Shown piece by piece: positions 21,650 to 31,332 of a stretch of DNA of 64,000 bases. The first letter of the stretch is position 1. Each line of letters opens with the position of its first letter. This stretch comes from Dermacentor variabilis (Eukaryota; Arthropoda; Arachnida; Ixodida; Ixodidae): NCBI RefSeq assembly GCF_050947875.1, contig NC_134570.1:241544584-241608583 (forward strand). The letters are read 5' to 3'. The position numbers were made by a program, and so were the translations under genes. A model generated the notes under the pieces. That model saw only the letters and a list, made by a program, of their open reading frames with translations. It was not told the origin of the DNA and searched no databases.

Positions 21650-24290
21650 CATTTTAAGGACTTAAATTCTGTGCGTACGTATCACAGTTTACTAGAGGCA
21701 CGTGCTCTGAAAGCTTCGGCGTTTGTATTACAAAATACCGAGCGCAACACGTGGCAAGAAAGACGGTCGTCCCGTGCACGGGGGGTCCCTCAAGGCACAC
21801 GAGGCTACGGTTGAGAATGGAGAGGCAATCGGGTCAATCAACAGACACTGCGATATCGATGCTAGGCTGAGGAAAATGGAGGGTTTCCAGGATGAGCTTG
21901 TAAAACAGGTCCAAGAGCTCAAAAATGAGCTAAATATGGAGCGTGGCGCACGGAAGGTGGTGGAAAAAAAGGCTTCAAGAAGCTGAGGAAAAGCTGAACA
22001 GGGCCGCCATCGTGAACGAGAATGGTCGTGACAATGGAACGCAGTCGCCCGATGTCACAGGAGAAGGAGTGTCAGCAAAGCGCGTGGACTGCGCGCAACG
22101 TGGGGACGGGGTAACGGGAAAGCGCTGCACCTACCTTGAGGCCACCACAAAAGAAAAGCAGGGGTCAATGCTCCTTGCCAAGTGACAGTGATTTACCGTT
22201 TCTTTATTTCATTTAGTAAGCACAAGTAATTTCCCCTATGTTGTCACTGGTGTCGGTGTTTGTTGGCTTCTTATGACATGACTAATAAAAAATCGGGCTC
22301 CTCGGTTAACCCTTTTTCTTCTCGTTTGTCAAGTGCAAATCGCACAGAAAAGGATAACAAAGGGAAGCCTCAGCAGCAGCAGAGAGTGAAAGGGTGATTA
22401 GCGCCGGCGACTCAAACCTGGCTATGTGCTCAGAGACAATAGTGGAGAGGGTTAAAGGTGACAAAAGAGTGGCGGCGGGTGACAGCCATTAGGCGCTGTC
22501 ATGGAGTGAGAAAGAGCAAAGCTCGCGGAAAAGGCCTATGGATGCAACCTTGTCGTACTATCAGGTGGGCTAAGTAACGTCCTAAACAAAAAGGAGACAG
22601 GACTAGCCCAGCGCTCGCCGAAGGCGGAAGACGACTTGCGCGAGCTGTCCCGTCAGGTGCAGATCGTGGTGTGCACGGTGCCCAGGTGCCTGTACGTGGC
22701 AGTAACGTACAAAAAGCCGTAGTGGCTGCTAATGCGGCTATATTAACATTGAGCCAAGAGGAAGGACTCGACGTTATGGAAGTAAACAGGGAAGGGAGAA
22801 GGTGTGGTGGGTTCTAACGAGACAGGATCCACTTCAATCACAAGCTTGGACGAGAAGTGAGCAGGCGACTTGCTGGTCGCGCGTTTGCTTTTTTAGGGGG
22901 GCCACGTACGCTCAGGAACCCAGAGTAGGTAGTAATGAAGAAGGTCCCCTAGGGGAACCTCGGAATAGCATTGCCGTCAATAAGAGAAAAATGAGGAAAA
23001 CAAGAGAGCTCGCCAAGCAATAGGCTGCATAAACATGCAGGGGGGCAGAAGGAAGGAAAAGTAGGTACAGAATAAAGAGCAGTTAAATAGAGAACAAATA
23101 CGGGTGTGTGCGGTTAGAAAAACACACCTTAGAGACTGCCACCAGGGATTGAAAACTATATTTGGGAAGGGTGCAACAGAACTAAATCGGAAAGAAAGGG
23201 AGGGGGGGTCGGAATGCTCGTCTATCTGGGAGCCAAATAGAAAAGAGTAAATTCAAAATGTCAAGAGCATCTTTGGTTATCATATACAATGAGTGGAAAG
23301 AAAACTTGGCAGGGCGTAACGTATTTGTGGACCGGAAATAATTACAGAGAGGAGAATCAACAGCTAGTGGAATGTCTAAGTGTCGATATTAAGGGTTTCG
23401 GGAATGGTGCCGAAATTATCCTATTAGGTGACATGAATGCCCACATACAGGATCTAGATGGCTAGACCGACAAAAACGGGAAGTCAATGCTAGATCTTTG
23501 TGAGCAACATGACCTCGTTATCCTGACAGGGCCCAAGTGTGACAGGCAGACCACAAGTGGGAAATCGGCAATCGATTTTTTGTTACTGCCTGATGACAGA
23601 AGGAATTCATGATAAGTTAAGAGAAATCGTATTTGATGAGGAAGGGTATAGCAGCATTTAAAATGGGATATGTAATTGTGAAAGGCAGCAAGGAGCACTA
23701 AACGGCCAGTCCAAATTTGTAGGCTCAACAAATAACAAATATAGTCACAAGAGTCGAGGAAGAACTTTGCAAATGGCGAAGCAGAGGTGAGCTTCTAAAT
23801 GTAATAACGACAAAAATACGGAAAGAGAAGCAACGTGTTCGTTCGAAATGAAAAAAAAGAACCGAAAAGCTGCAGGAACAGGGAGATATTAGAAGCGATC
23901 GCCGAACGACAGAAGGCATCCTGAGGGCACATGCAGGCAAAAAGAAAGCGCAGTTGCCGCAGGATGATGTAGCCAGAAAATGGGAAATGTGCCGGGAGGA
24001 AAAAATCTATGGTTCAAATACTGGTGCAAGCAAAGATAAAAGGTGAAAGTGAACGTTGGTTGTCCGAAATACGTGATAAAAGGAAGGCCACGCCAAGGAT
24101 ATTTTTGAACCACATAAAATTATTAGGCAGAAAGTTAACAACAATACAACAACAAATCCTAGGCGAAGATGTATACAAAGTGGAAGGGGAAGTGGCATTA
24201 AATTACATCCGCAAAATATCAGCCGATGTTTCCAAAGCAATGACGAGCTTGTACTTGAGGAAAAAAAATGGCTGACGATTACGTTGCTTG
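21650..24290 (+). pseudogene. Decayed LINE: esterase-like ORF1, endonuclease and RT start
   Basis: Plus-strand remnants of one non-LTR element. At about 21,835-22,185 a coiled coil is seen (RLRKMEGFQDELVKQVQELK). After a SINE fragment, translation in shifting frames gives GDSNLA near 22,410, VERVKGDKRVA, GGLSNVLNKKETG near 22,570 and RIHFN near 22,825. These are the Ser, Gly-x-Asn and Asp-x-x-His blocks of an SGNH (GDSL) hydrolase fold, known in ORF1 of some CR1-like LINEs. Endonuclease traces follow (NYREENQQLVECLSVD, LLGDMNAHIQDLDG near 23,430, SGKSAIDFLL). The linker continues to about 24,275, where similarity ends before the RT core. There are many stops. The same LINE family reappears at 30-34 kb and 14.4-14.9 kb. 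Confidence 0.65.
22188..22325 (+). repeat. tRNA-SINE tail fragment inside the LINE
   Basis: This contains TTAGTAAGCACAAGTAATTT, TTGTTGGCTTCTTATGACAT and CTCCTCGGTTAACCC. The same string occurs at 39.06-39.17 kb, 42.03-42.12 kb and, inverted, at 38.48-38.6 and 63.87-64.0 kb. It splits the esterase-like ORF1 of the LINE. The tRNA-like head is absent. Confidence 0.75.
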
Positions 24291-24419
24291 GTAATGCGAT
24301 CTTTGAGCGCAGCTGCTGCCTTATTTCAACAACAAGCAACCGTTTACAGAACATGCATTGCCGAAAGGAGGCGGTTCTGCGGATTGTGCAGTACACACCA
24401 CGATCCGCCGCTATCGAGC

Positions 24420-25790
24420 CAGCGCTAAAGACAAGACGTTCATTTGAGGGATCGCTAGCCGTTTCTGCTCAGGTGCGAGTAAGAGCGAGAGAGAAAATTT
24501 AGCGCCTTTTGCTCCTTGAATATGCCTAGGCACTACGGAGGAGGTTTCTTAGCGCGTGTTGCGTGCGTTTGTCCCCTAGACATGCCGGCATTGCAGAGTG
24601 CGGTCGAGTTTACGCTCCGCCGCTGGCTGCCCGCGCGATGAGGCAGTGGGCATGGACGCCCCATTTGGTGATCGCTGTGCCTGTAGGGGCAAGTTTCTGA
24701 CTAGTGTTGTATAAGTCGCGGGTTTCTTTTTCGTCGCAATGATAGGTCGTATTTTGTACAAGCACTGCTCCAGGAGGGCACGTGTAAACGCAGGCCTCAG
24801 GAGAGCACCTGAGGTTATAGCAAAGCAAGCAGCGCAGGATCTCCAGGGCACCCATGCAAGGGCTAGCGGGTGCACCAAAGCTGGAAGCAGGGCGGCACGT
24901 GGGTTAGGGTCGCGGAATCCGAAGGGTGCTCGCAAAAGAAATTACCTGTCCGCGAGAGCGGACAGCCGATCTTATACACGCCTGGCATGCGCAGGCCTCG
25001 CCGAGCCCCAACCCACGGACCAGTCCGGGTTCTAGCTTTGGTGTCCCCGTTGCCGCTTTGGTTTCCTGGAGGCGCCGCCAATAATGCGAAAAAAATGACA
25101 CGTTGTTGCAATTAGTGAAAAACACGATTGAATAAATATAATTACGTCCAGCTGCCGAATTGTGACGCTAAGTTTAGCACTACCACGCCCCGCGACTTCT
25201 GCAACACCAGTCAGAACTTTGTCTGTGAAAGTACGTCGGACAGACTTTCCTGGCGCTAGTACTAGGTCAGTCATCGTCACCGGTGGCCTTTCAGCCACTT
25301 ACGTTCAAGCGCGGTTGCGAAGGCCGCTCTGCCGTCTAGATATTCAATATATGTGGCCCGGGCTCCACTGCGGTCGTTACTGCTCCCACAGAAACATCTG
25401 TGATGTTATTTACAAGGTACGTCACCGTAAGGCGCGAGAAAGCTACGATCCGCCACGACTTAGCTCGTTGCTTCACCTACTTTACCGCGCCGGCAGCCAG
25501 CGTCAGAGCGTAGGCCGTAGCTGGTCAGAACCACCTAGACTAGTCTAGGTGGTTCTGGACTGGTGCCACCCAGACGAACTCGACTCCACTCCGCAATGGC
25601 GGCACGCCTAGGGACACACGCTAAGAAACCGCCTCCGTAGTACCTAGGCAGGGTCATATATTCAAAGAGCAAAAGCCCCCATATTTTCTCTCTCGCGCCC
25701 GCTCTTACATGCGCCTGCGCACGAACGGCTGGCGATCCCTCAAATGAACGTATCGTGCGCTAAAACCCCTTGAACTTCCTGCGCTCCTGC
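24420..25790. mobile_element. Segment bounded by ~200-bp inverted repeats
   Basis: The left arm, 24,420-24,615, matches the reverse complement of the right arm, about 25,575-25,785. Shared blocks include GTTCATTTGAGGGATCGC, GAGAGAGAAAAT, CTTTTGCTC, TGCCTAGG and CGGTTTCTTAGCG. The 0.95-kb interior is GC-rich, with no recognised protein. It could be a non-autonomous TIR element. Precise ends and a target duplication could not be fixed. Confidence 0.55.
25526..25557. repeat. 32-bp perfect palindrome
   Basis: CAGAACCACCTAGACT is followed immediately by its exact reverse complement. It lies just inside the right arm of the inverted-repeat segment. Confidence 0.9.
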
Positions 25791-25826
25791 CACGCGTCGT
25801 CGTGTAGTGGGTCACCGCCACGGAGA

Positions 25827-25842
25827 GGGGGGGGGGGGGGGG
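25827..25842 (+). repeat. Oligo-G run
   Basis: About 16 consecutive G bases, long enough for G-quadruplex formation or polymerase slippage. No function is assigned. Confidence 0.85.
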
Positions 25843-26480
25843 AAGATTAGCAATGTTTCTTCCGAGGCGGGATGAGGAAACGGGTGTATTGAGTAGAGGT
25901 CACACACTCATTCCCTCACAGACAGCCCTCAATGTGGCCGCAGAGGGAAGTAGAAGTAAGGGGGCGAAACGCTATAACTGTCTTTCGAGTCACAGCAACG
26001 GCACTGCGCCAGGTAAAGGCAGGTGTAGGGCCAGAGTAGAGGCGGTAGAAGGACAGCCAGAAGGAAGCACTGCCAGAGGCGACAAGTGTTACTGAGGAAC
26101 GCGCCCCCCAAACGGGGAAGCGAGAGACACGGCTGAGAGCCGTACAGCCACGCGACGCGGAGATGGAGGAGCGGAGATCCGTGGAACACGCGCGAGGCGG
26201 CAATGCATAGAATAAAGAACGAACTTTAGAGAAGGGAAACTGTACCTTCTGCAGCGGTACGAAAATTAACAGGGCGGACGCCAGATGGCGTTGCTCAACC
26301 AGGAAGCGGAAGTGCAGTTTTTGTTTTAGATAAAAATCCAATATGGACATTTTCCGGTGGCATGCGCTGGTACGCGCCGTGCTCGCCCTGCTGCCTACGC
26401 GGCATGCCTCATTGCCTAGGCTGCCGCGTAGCTGGCGCGTCCTAATTGTCAGGAGACCAAAGAGCCTCTACTGATGCCCA
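25843..26480. other. No gene recognised
   Basis: Open frames on both strands overlap without domains. Nothing is supported. Confidence 0.4.
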
Positions 26481-28800
26481 TACAAACAAGCCACAAGTGA
26501 GTGAACAGGACGTGTGACTTTATTGGCAGAAGAAAAGCAGTGCACCTTCTCGTACAAGAGCAGAAATAAAATTTGCATCTCGAGATGTGCTGAGAAGCTC
26601 ACTACGTCGTCGCACATGCTGGTCTGGTAACGAGCGACAATCAGCAGTGCAAATTGGACAGTGCCCCACCTGTTTGCATCGACAGTCGCCGTAACTTGCA
26701 TTGCGCAGCAATCCGGTGACGCAGGCATCTGCTGCCGCAGCCACAACAGCGCGACATGGGATACCTGGCATCTAAGCGTTACCTCCTTTCCAACCTGCAA
26801 GTTTCTTTTTGTTCTTTGGCGTGCCGCTAATGTGTAACTCACACTTGGTGCCCCACATTCTCAATCTGGGCATGGTCGGTGTTGTGGGCATCACTATTTT
26901 GCAGCCACTTTTGCAGGCCTTTCCGCCCTTGTGGCTATCAACTTCATGCTCTTCCGATCGTGTAATCACGTATGCTGGTCTCTATTCACGCCACATCACA
27001 GCCGATGAATTCCCACAAGCATAATTTGCCCACTGCTGCAGCATGAAAGGTCCAACGGGGAGCACCAATTATGGTGTTTGTAAATTGGGAGTCATTGTGC
27101 TGTGCGGACTGCAGGAGCAGATGAGGTACCCCGTGATACTGTTGCCCAATGCAGCTTACTAGGTCGTCAAGAAACATAACACGGCGACCATTATCAAATG
27201 AGACTCGGCATTGAATCACTACATAAGATTGAGACAATACACTGTACATTGGCTAAGATCCACAAGAAGATCCACATGATTACAGTGGGCATTCGCGCAC
27301 TACAGATCACTTACAGCACATTTAGCTATCTGACTTCAGGCACAGTGCTTGCCTACGTCACACATGGCGGTCTAGTAACAAGTGAAAACCAGCAGCGCAA
27401 GCAGATTGGACAGTGCCCCACCTGTCTGCATTGACAGTCGCCGTAACTTGCACTGCGAATCAATCGGGTGATGCACGCGTTTGCTGCCATAGCCTATACA
27501 GCGATATGAACTGCCCGGCATTTTAGCGTTGCCTCCTTTCCAACCTGCACGTTTCTTTTTGTTCTTTCGATGGCCTCTAATGTGTCACTCACACTTGGTG
27601 CCCCACCTTCTCTCAATATGGACATGATCCCTTTTGTGGGAATCATCATTTTGCAGGCACTTTTGCAGGCCTTTCCACCCATGTGGACATCAACCTCATA
27701 CACTTCGGACCATACAATCGAGTATGATAGTCTCCGTTGACGCCAAATCATGGCCGAGTAAGGCCACAAGCAAAATTTGCACATTGGTGCAGCAGGACGG
27801 GACGGAATGGGGAGCACCAATCACGATGCGTGTAAACAGAGAGTGTATGTCGCTGTGCGGACTGCAGGAGCAGGCGCTTACCTTGAGAGGCTGTTGCCCA
27901 ATGCAACTGACCAGGCCGCCACATACGAGAAATGTAACACGGCAACCATGACCAAGTGGTACAGCACTGAAATGTGACTATGCAATCAAATCACTTCAGC
28001 GTACCTCTAACATAGCGCATTGGCACTATAAACTATACATTGGCTACGATCCACATGACAACAGTGAGCATACACGCACACGGGTCACTTACAGCCCATT
28101 CAACCGTCCGACTGCAGGCATACTGCTTGTCTTCGTCCCACATGGTGGTCTGGTAACAAGCGACAACCAGTAGCACAAGCAGATTGAACAGTATGTCCTA
28201 CCTGTTTGCACTGACAGTCGCCATTGAAGATGAGCAACTTGCATTGCAAGGCAATCGGGTCACGCAAGCATCTGCTGCCGCAGCCAACATAGCGACATGG
28301 AGTAGCCGGCATTTCAGCATTACCTCCTTTCCAACCTGCACATTTCTTTTTGTTCCTTTGCGTGCCGCTGATGTGCAACTCACACTTGGTGCTCCACATT
28401 CTCTAAATATAGGCATGGTCGGTTTTGTGGGCATCACCATTTTGCAGCCAGTTTTGCAGGCCTTTCCACCCAGGTGGATATCAACTTCATGCACTTCGGA
28501 CCATGTAATCCCGTATGATAGTCTCCGGTGACGCAAATTCATGGCCGAGGAAGGCCACAAGTGAACTTTGCACATGGCAGCAGCAGGAGAGGACGGACGG
28601 GGTGCATCAATCACGGTGCGTGTAAATTCGCAGTCTACGCGGCTGTGCGGACTGCAGGAGCAGGTGCTTGCCTCGAGAGACTGTTTCCCACTGCAACTAA
28701 CCAGGCTCCCACATTCGAGAAACATAGCACAGTGACGAGTACGAAGTCGGACAGCAGCGAAACCAGATTCTGCAGTCAATCACTTCAATGTAGCTTGCGC
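26480..28800. repeat. Three-unit tandem array, unit about 0.75-0.8 kb
   Basis: The landmark ACACTTGGTG occurs at 26,841, 27,591 and 28,382, a spacing of 750 then 791. Around each landmark the same order of blocks recurs: TTACCTCCTTTCCAACCTGC-like, TTTCTTTTTGTTC, the landmark, TTTTGCAGGCCTTTCC, and CTTCGGACCAT. Units are diverged by substitutions and small indels. Minus-strand frames share KGGKACKSGCK-like and GTKRNVQVGKE-like peptides in units 2 and 3, but these shift frame and match no family I know. This is either an old tandem gene-fragment duplication or a satellite-like repeat. Confidence 0.7.
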
Positions 28801-29295
28801 GAAAACAGGCTGTCGAGCAAGAATAACAATCCTGAACGAGACTAGGAATTAAATATGGGAATAAGAAAGCTTGCATTCAAGAAAGAAGCCAGTATACCTT
28901 GCAAGCACCGAAAGCTAAAGCCAAAAACATTAAGAAAAGTTTAGTGCTACATAGCACACGGTGCAAAGGCCAATGCAAGACACACGCCAATGCCGCATCA
29001 GCTATTTCAGGAGAGGAATTGCACATGGCAACGTACACTAGAAAATACTGCTACAGACATGTTATGCTACTACACAGTGACTGGTATTAAGTATGAGCAA
29101 AAAATCGGTTGACCATTTTTCTTTGGATGAGGAAGAGGAATGATCTCTAACAAAAATATGTAATGAAAAAGCTTCGCAAGGAATGCTAAGGCAAGGAAGA
29201 GAGAAGCTGTAACTCTGCGCAATAAGGCAGCTGTTTCCTTGTAAATAGCTGCATGAATGTTTTATATCCCGTTTCTATACTTACTTGATTTGTTG
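28801..29295. other. No gene recognised
   Basis: A-rich, no supported features. Confidence 0.4.
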
Positions 29296-29383
29296 TAAAT
29301 TATTGGACTGCGATAATTAGTGCGTCGAAAGCGAAATTCTAAATTATTGGACTGCGATAATTAGTGCGTCGAAAGCGAAATTA
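29296..29383. repeat. Perfect 44-bp tandem duplication
   Basis: Two adjacent identical copies of a unit starting TAAATTATTGGACTGCGATA and ending GCGAAATTC or GCGAAATTA, at 29,296-29,339 and 29,340-29,383. Confidence 0.9.
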
Positions 29384-30069
29384 TTCGTTTAAGCATAATT
29401 TAGATTGGAATAAGTACATGTGTCCCCAATAAAACTGTTCGTACGCAATTGTGAAGTTAATAGAGTGTGTTACATTCATCATTGCCGTGGCATAAAAACC
29501 ATACGTACAAAAATACGGAAAGAAAAGGTTTTATGGATTGTATTTATTTGAAGTAGTAGGTATGAAGTATGGGGTTAATAAATAATAATAACAATTATAA
29601 TGCACAAGAAGCGTACGTTGCAAAGATGACAAAGCGCGACGCTATAAAAAGCTGCTGGCATCAATACCTGCACAAGCTCCACAAAGCTGTTTTGTACCTG
29701 TGCCTCTAAATGAATGCTTTGTAAGGTGTCAGCTGCTCAACCCGCAGTTTCGACTGAAGAAAAAGTGTGGAGTGGTCAATAAAAGCATACCGCTGCTAGG
29801 AGAACCGAGCCGCGATCCCTTCATTCAACCCGTATCCCCGAACGTGCCGCCGGCCTCTTCTCCGTGACGTCATTCGCCGAGCACTCAGGCCTTCTTGTCT
29901 AGGAGGTGCTGGCGCTGCGCGCAGGAGGGTGCAAGAGGATAGGCGAGAACACGTGATCCGGCTTTGGACGACAAGGGGAGAGCAAGACTCGCGCCACGCG
30001 CGAAAGATGGCAGCAGGAGCGCACACAGCTAGAGCAGCGTGCGGATGATTACCTTGGTTACGGTGAGGT
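29384..30069. other. No gene recognised
   Basis: AT-rich to 29,800, then GC-rich to 30,060. No domain is seen. The GC-rich part may be a leftover of another repeat. Confidence 0.35.
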
Positions 30070-30792
30070 CGACGATGATGGTCAAAGAGCTGCGCTTTAA
30101 AGAAGAGCATGAAAGATACCCAGATGGAAAAGGAGCTGGTGCTGACATGTTTCAACTAAACGAAAGCCAAAGAGAAAATTCCGAAACGCATAGCCACAGG
30201 GCTAGACGAGGTTCCCGTTAGGCTTATTGATGAACTAAGACCAAAAAGTAAAGGAGCCCTGTTGAAAGCAGTAGAAAAAAGTTTAAAAGATAGGCGAATA
30301 CCAGACAGTTGGCGACAATGTGAAACGAAGAGAGAGAGACAGAAGAAAGGGGAAACGCAGGGAGGTTAACCAGATGGGAAAATCCGGTTTGCTACCCTTC
30401 GCTGGGGAGAGAGGGCAGTGGGAGGTAAAGTGATAGCACAGTAGAGATAAAGAAAGAAAGCAACATAGACATACAAGCACAGTCGGTCACTGTCGCGGCA
30501 AACCGTCAACGCACAGCACAGTAGCACTTGCAGCACTATAAACATCTGTTCAGGCTACAGCCGCTTATGCAATTCTGTTGCCCTTTAAAACTGCAACAGT
30601 GCCCGCGCCGCCCTCCGCTGCGATGGCTCGTGATGTCGCCATTCTAAAATAAGTTCCTCTGTTAGAGGTCTTTGGTAAAAGCGCGCTATCGCGATTGCGA
30701 TCGAGCGATCGTCTCTGTAAATTGTAGCGAGGACAGCCACAGAGAAGGTGTTGAAGAATCTCTTCGCTACCACAGTCATCACACGAGGCATT

Positions 30793-31033
30793 AATAATAA
30801 TATTTGGGGTTTTACGTGCCAAAACCACTTTCTGATTATGAGGCACGCCGTAGTGGAGGACTCCGGAAATTTTGACCACCTGGGGTTCTTTAACGTGCAC
30901 CTAAATCTAGGTACACGGGTGTTTTCGCATTTCGCCCCCATCGAAATGCGGCCGCCATGGCCGGGATTCGATCCCGCGACCTCGTGCTCAGCAGCCCAAC
31001 ACCATAGCCACTGAGCAACCACGGCGGGTACAT
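30793..31033 (-). repeat. Ruka-like SINE
   Basis: Antisense copy of the 18,472 SINE: GGGGTTTTACGTGCC, GATTATGAGGCACGCCGTAG, GGTTCTTTAACGTGCAC, B-box GGGATTCGATCCCGCG (reverse) and ACCACGGCGGG at the head. It is flanked by GAGGCATT at 30,785-30,792 and 31,034-31,041, an 8-bp target duplication that splits the zinc-finger region of the nested LINE. Confidence 0.9.
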
Positions 31034-31167
31034 GAGGCATTGTCGGCCCTTCCGATTCGGTATGCAAAAAACTTAGTGAAGGCCAGCCCGAGCCATATTC
31101 GACAAAGCAGGATAGTTTCGCGACGGTGGAGTCCCGCTGGAATGCAGAGGCGTAGATGGGAGTCTAG

Positions 31168-31332
31168 AACTGAGGTCAAACAGCGCGAAAAAGACAAGGA
31201 CACAAGGAAATAAATACCACAGGCAAGCGCTTGTTTGTGGTATTTGTTTTCTTGTGTCCTTGTCTTTTTCGTGCTGTTTAACTTCAGTTCTAAGTATTAA
31301 CCAACTAGCCCTCATCAAGACCTTACTAATGA
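31168..31332. mobile_element. 165-bp hairpin element with target duplication
   Basis: Inverted arms of about 60 bases (AACTGAGGTCAAACAGCGCG, then AAAAAGACAAGGACACAAGG) surround a short loop. A non-palindromic tail follows, TAACCAACTAGCCC. It is flanked by GAGTCTAG at 31,160-31,167 and 31,333-31,340. The nested LINE reads continuously (KLDS into LDSHLRL) if it is removed. A similar AACTCGCCC tail follows the hairpin at 45.9 kb. Confidence 0.85.

Noticed and set aside
25415..25430. A splice donor (AAGGTACGT) in the GC-rich inverted-repeat segment
   Set aside because: No exon homology or acceptor partner was found, and the motif is common by chance.
26480..28800. CRISPR-like or short satellite array
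   Set aside because: There are only three units of about 0.77 kb with long diverged sequence and no short identical repeats with unique spacers.
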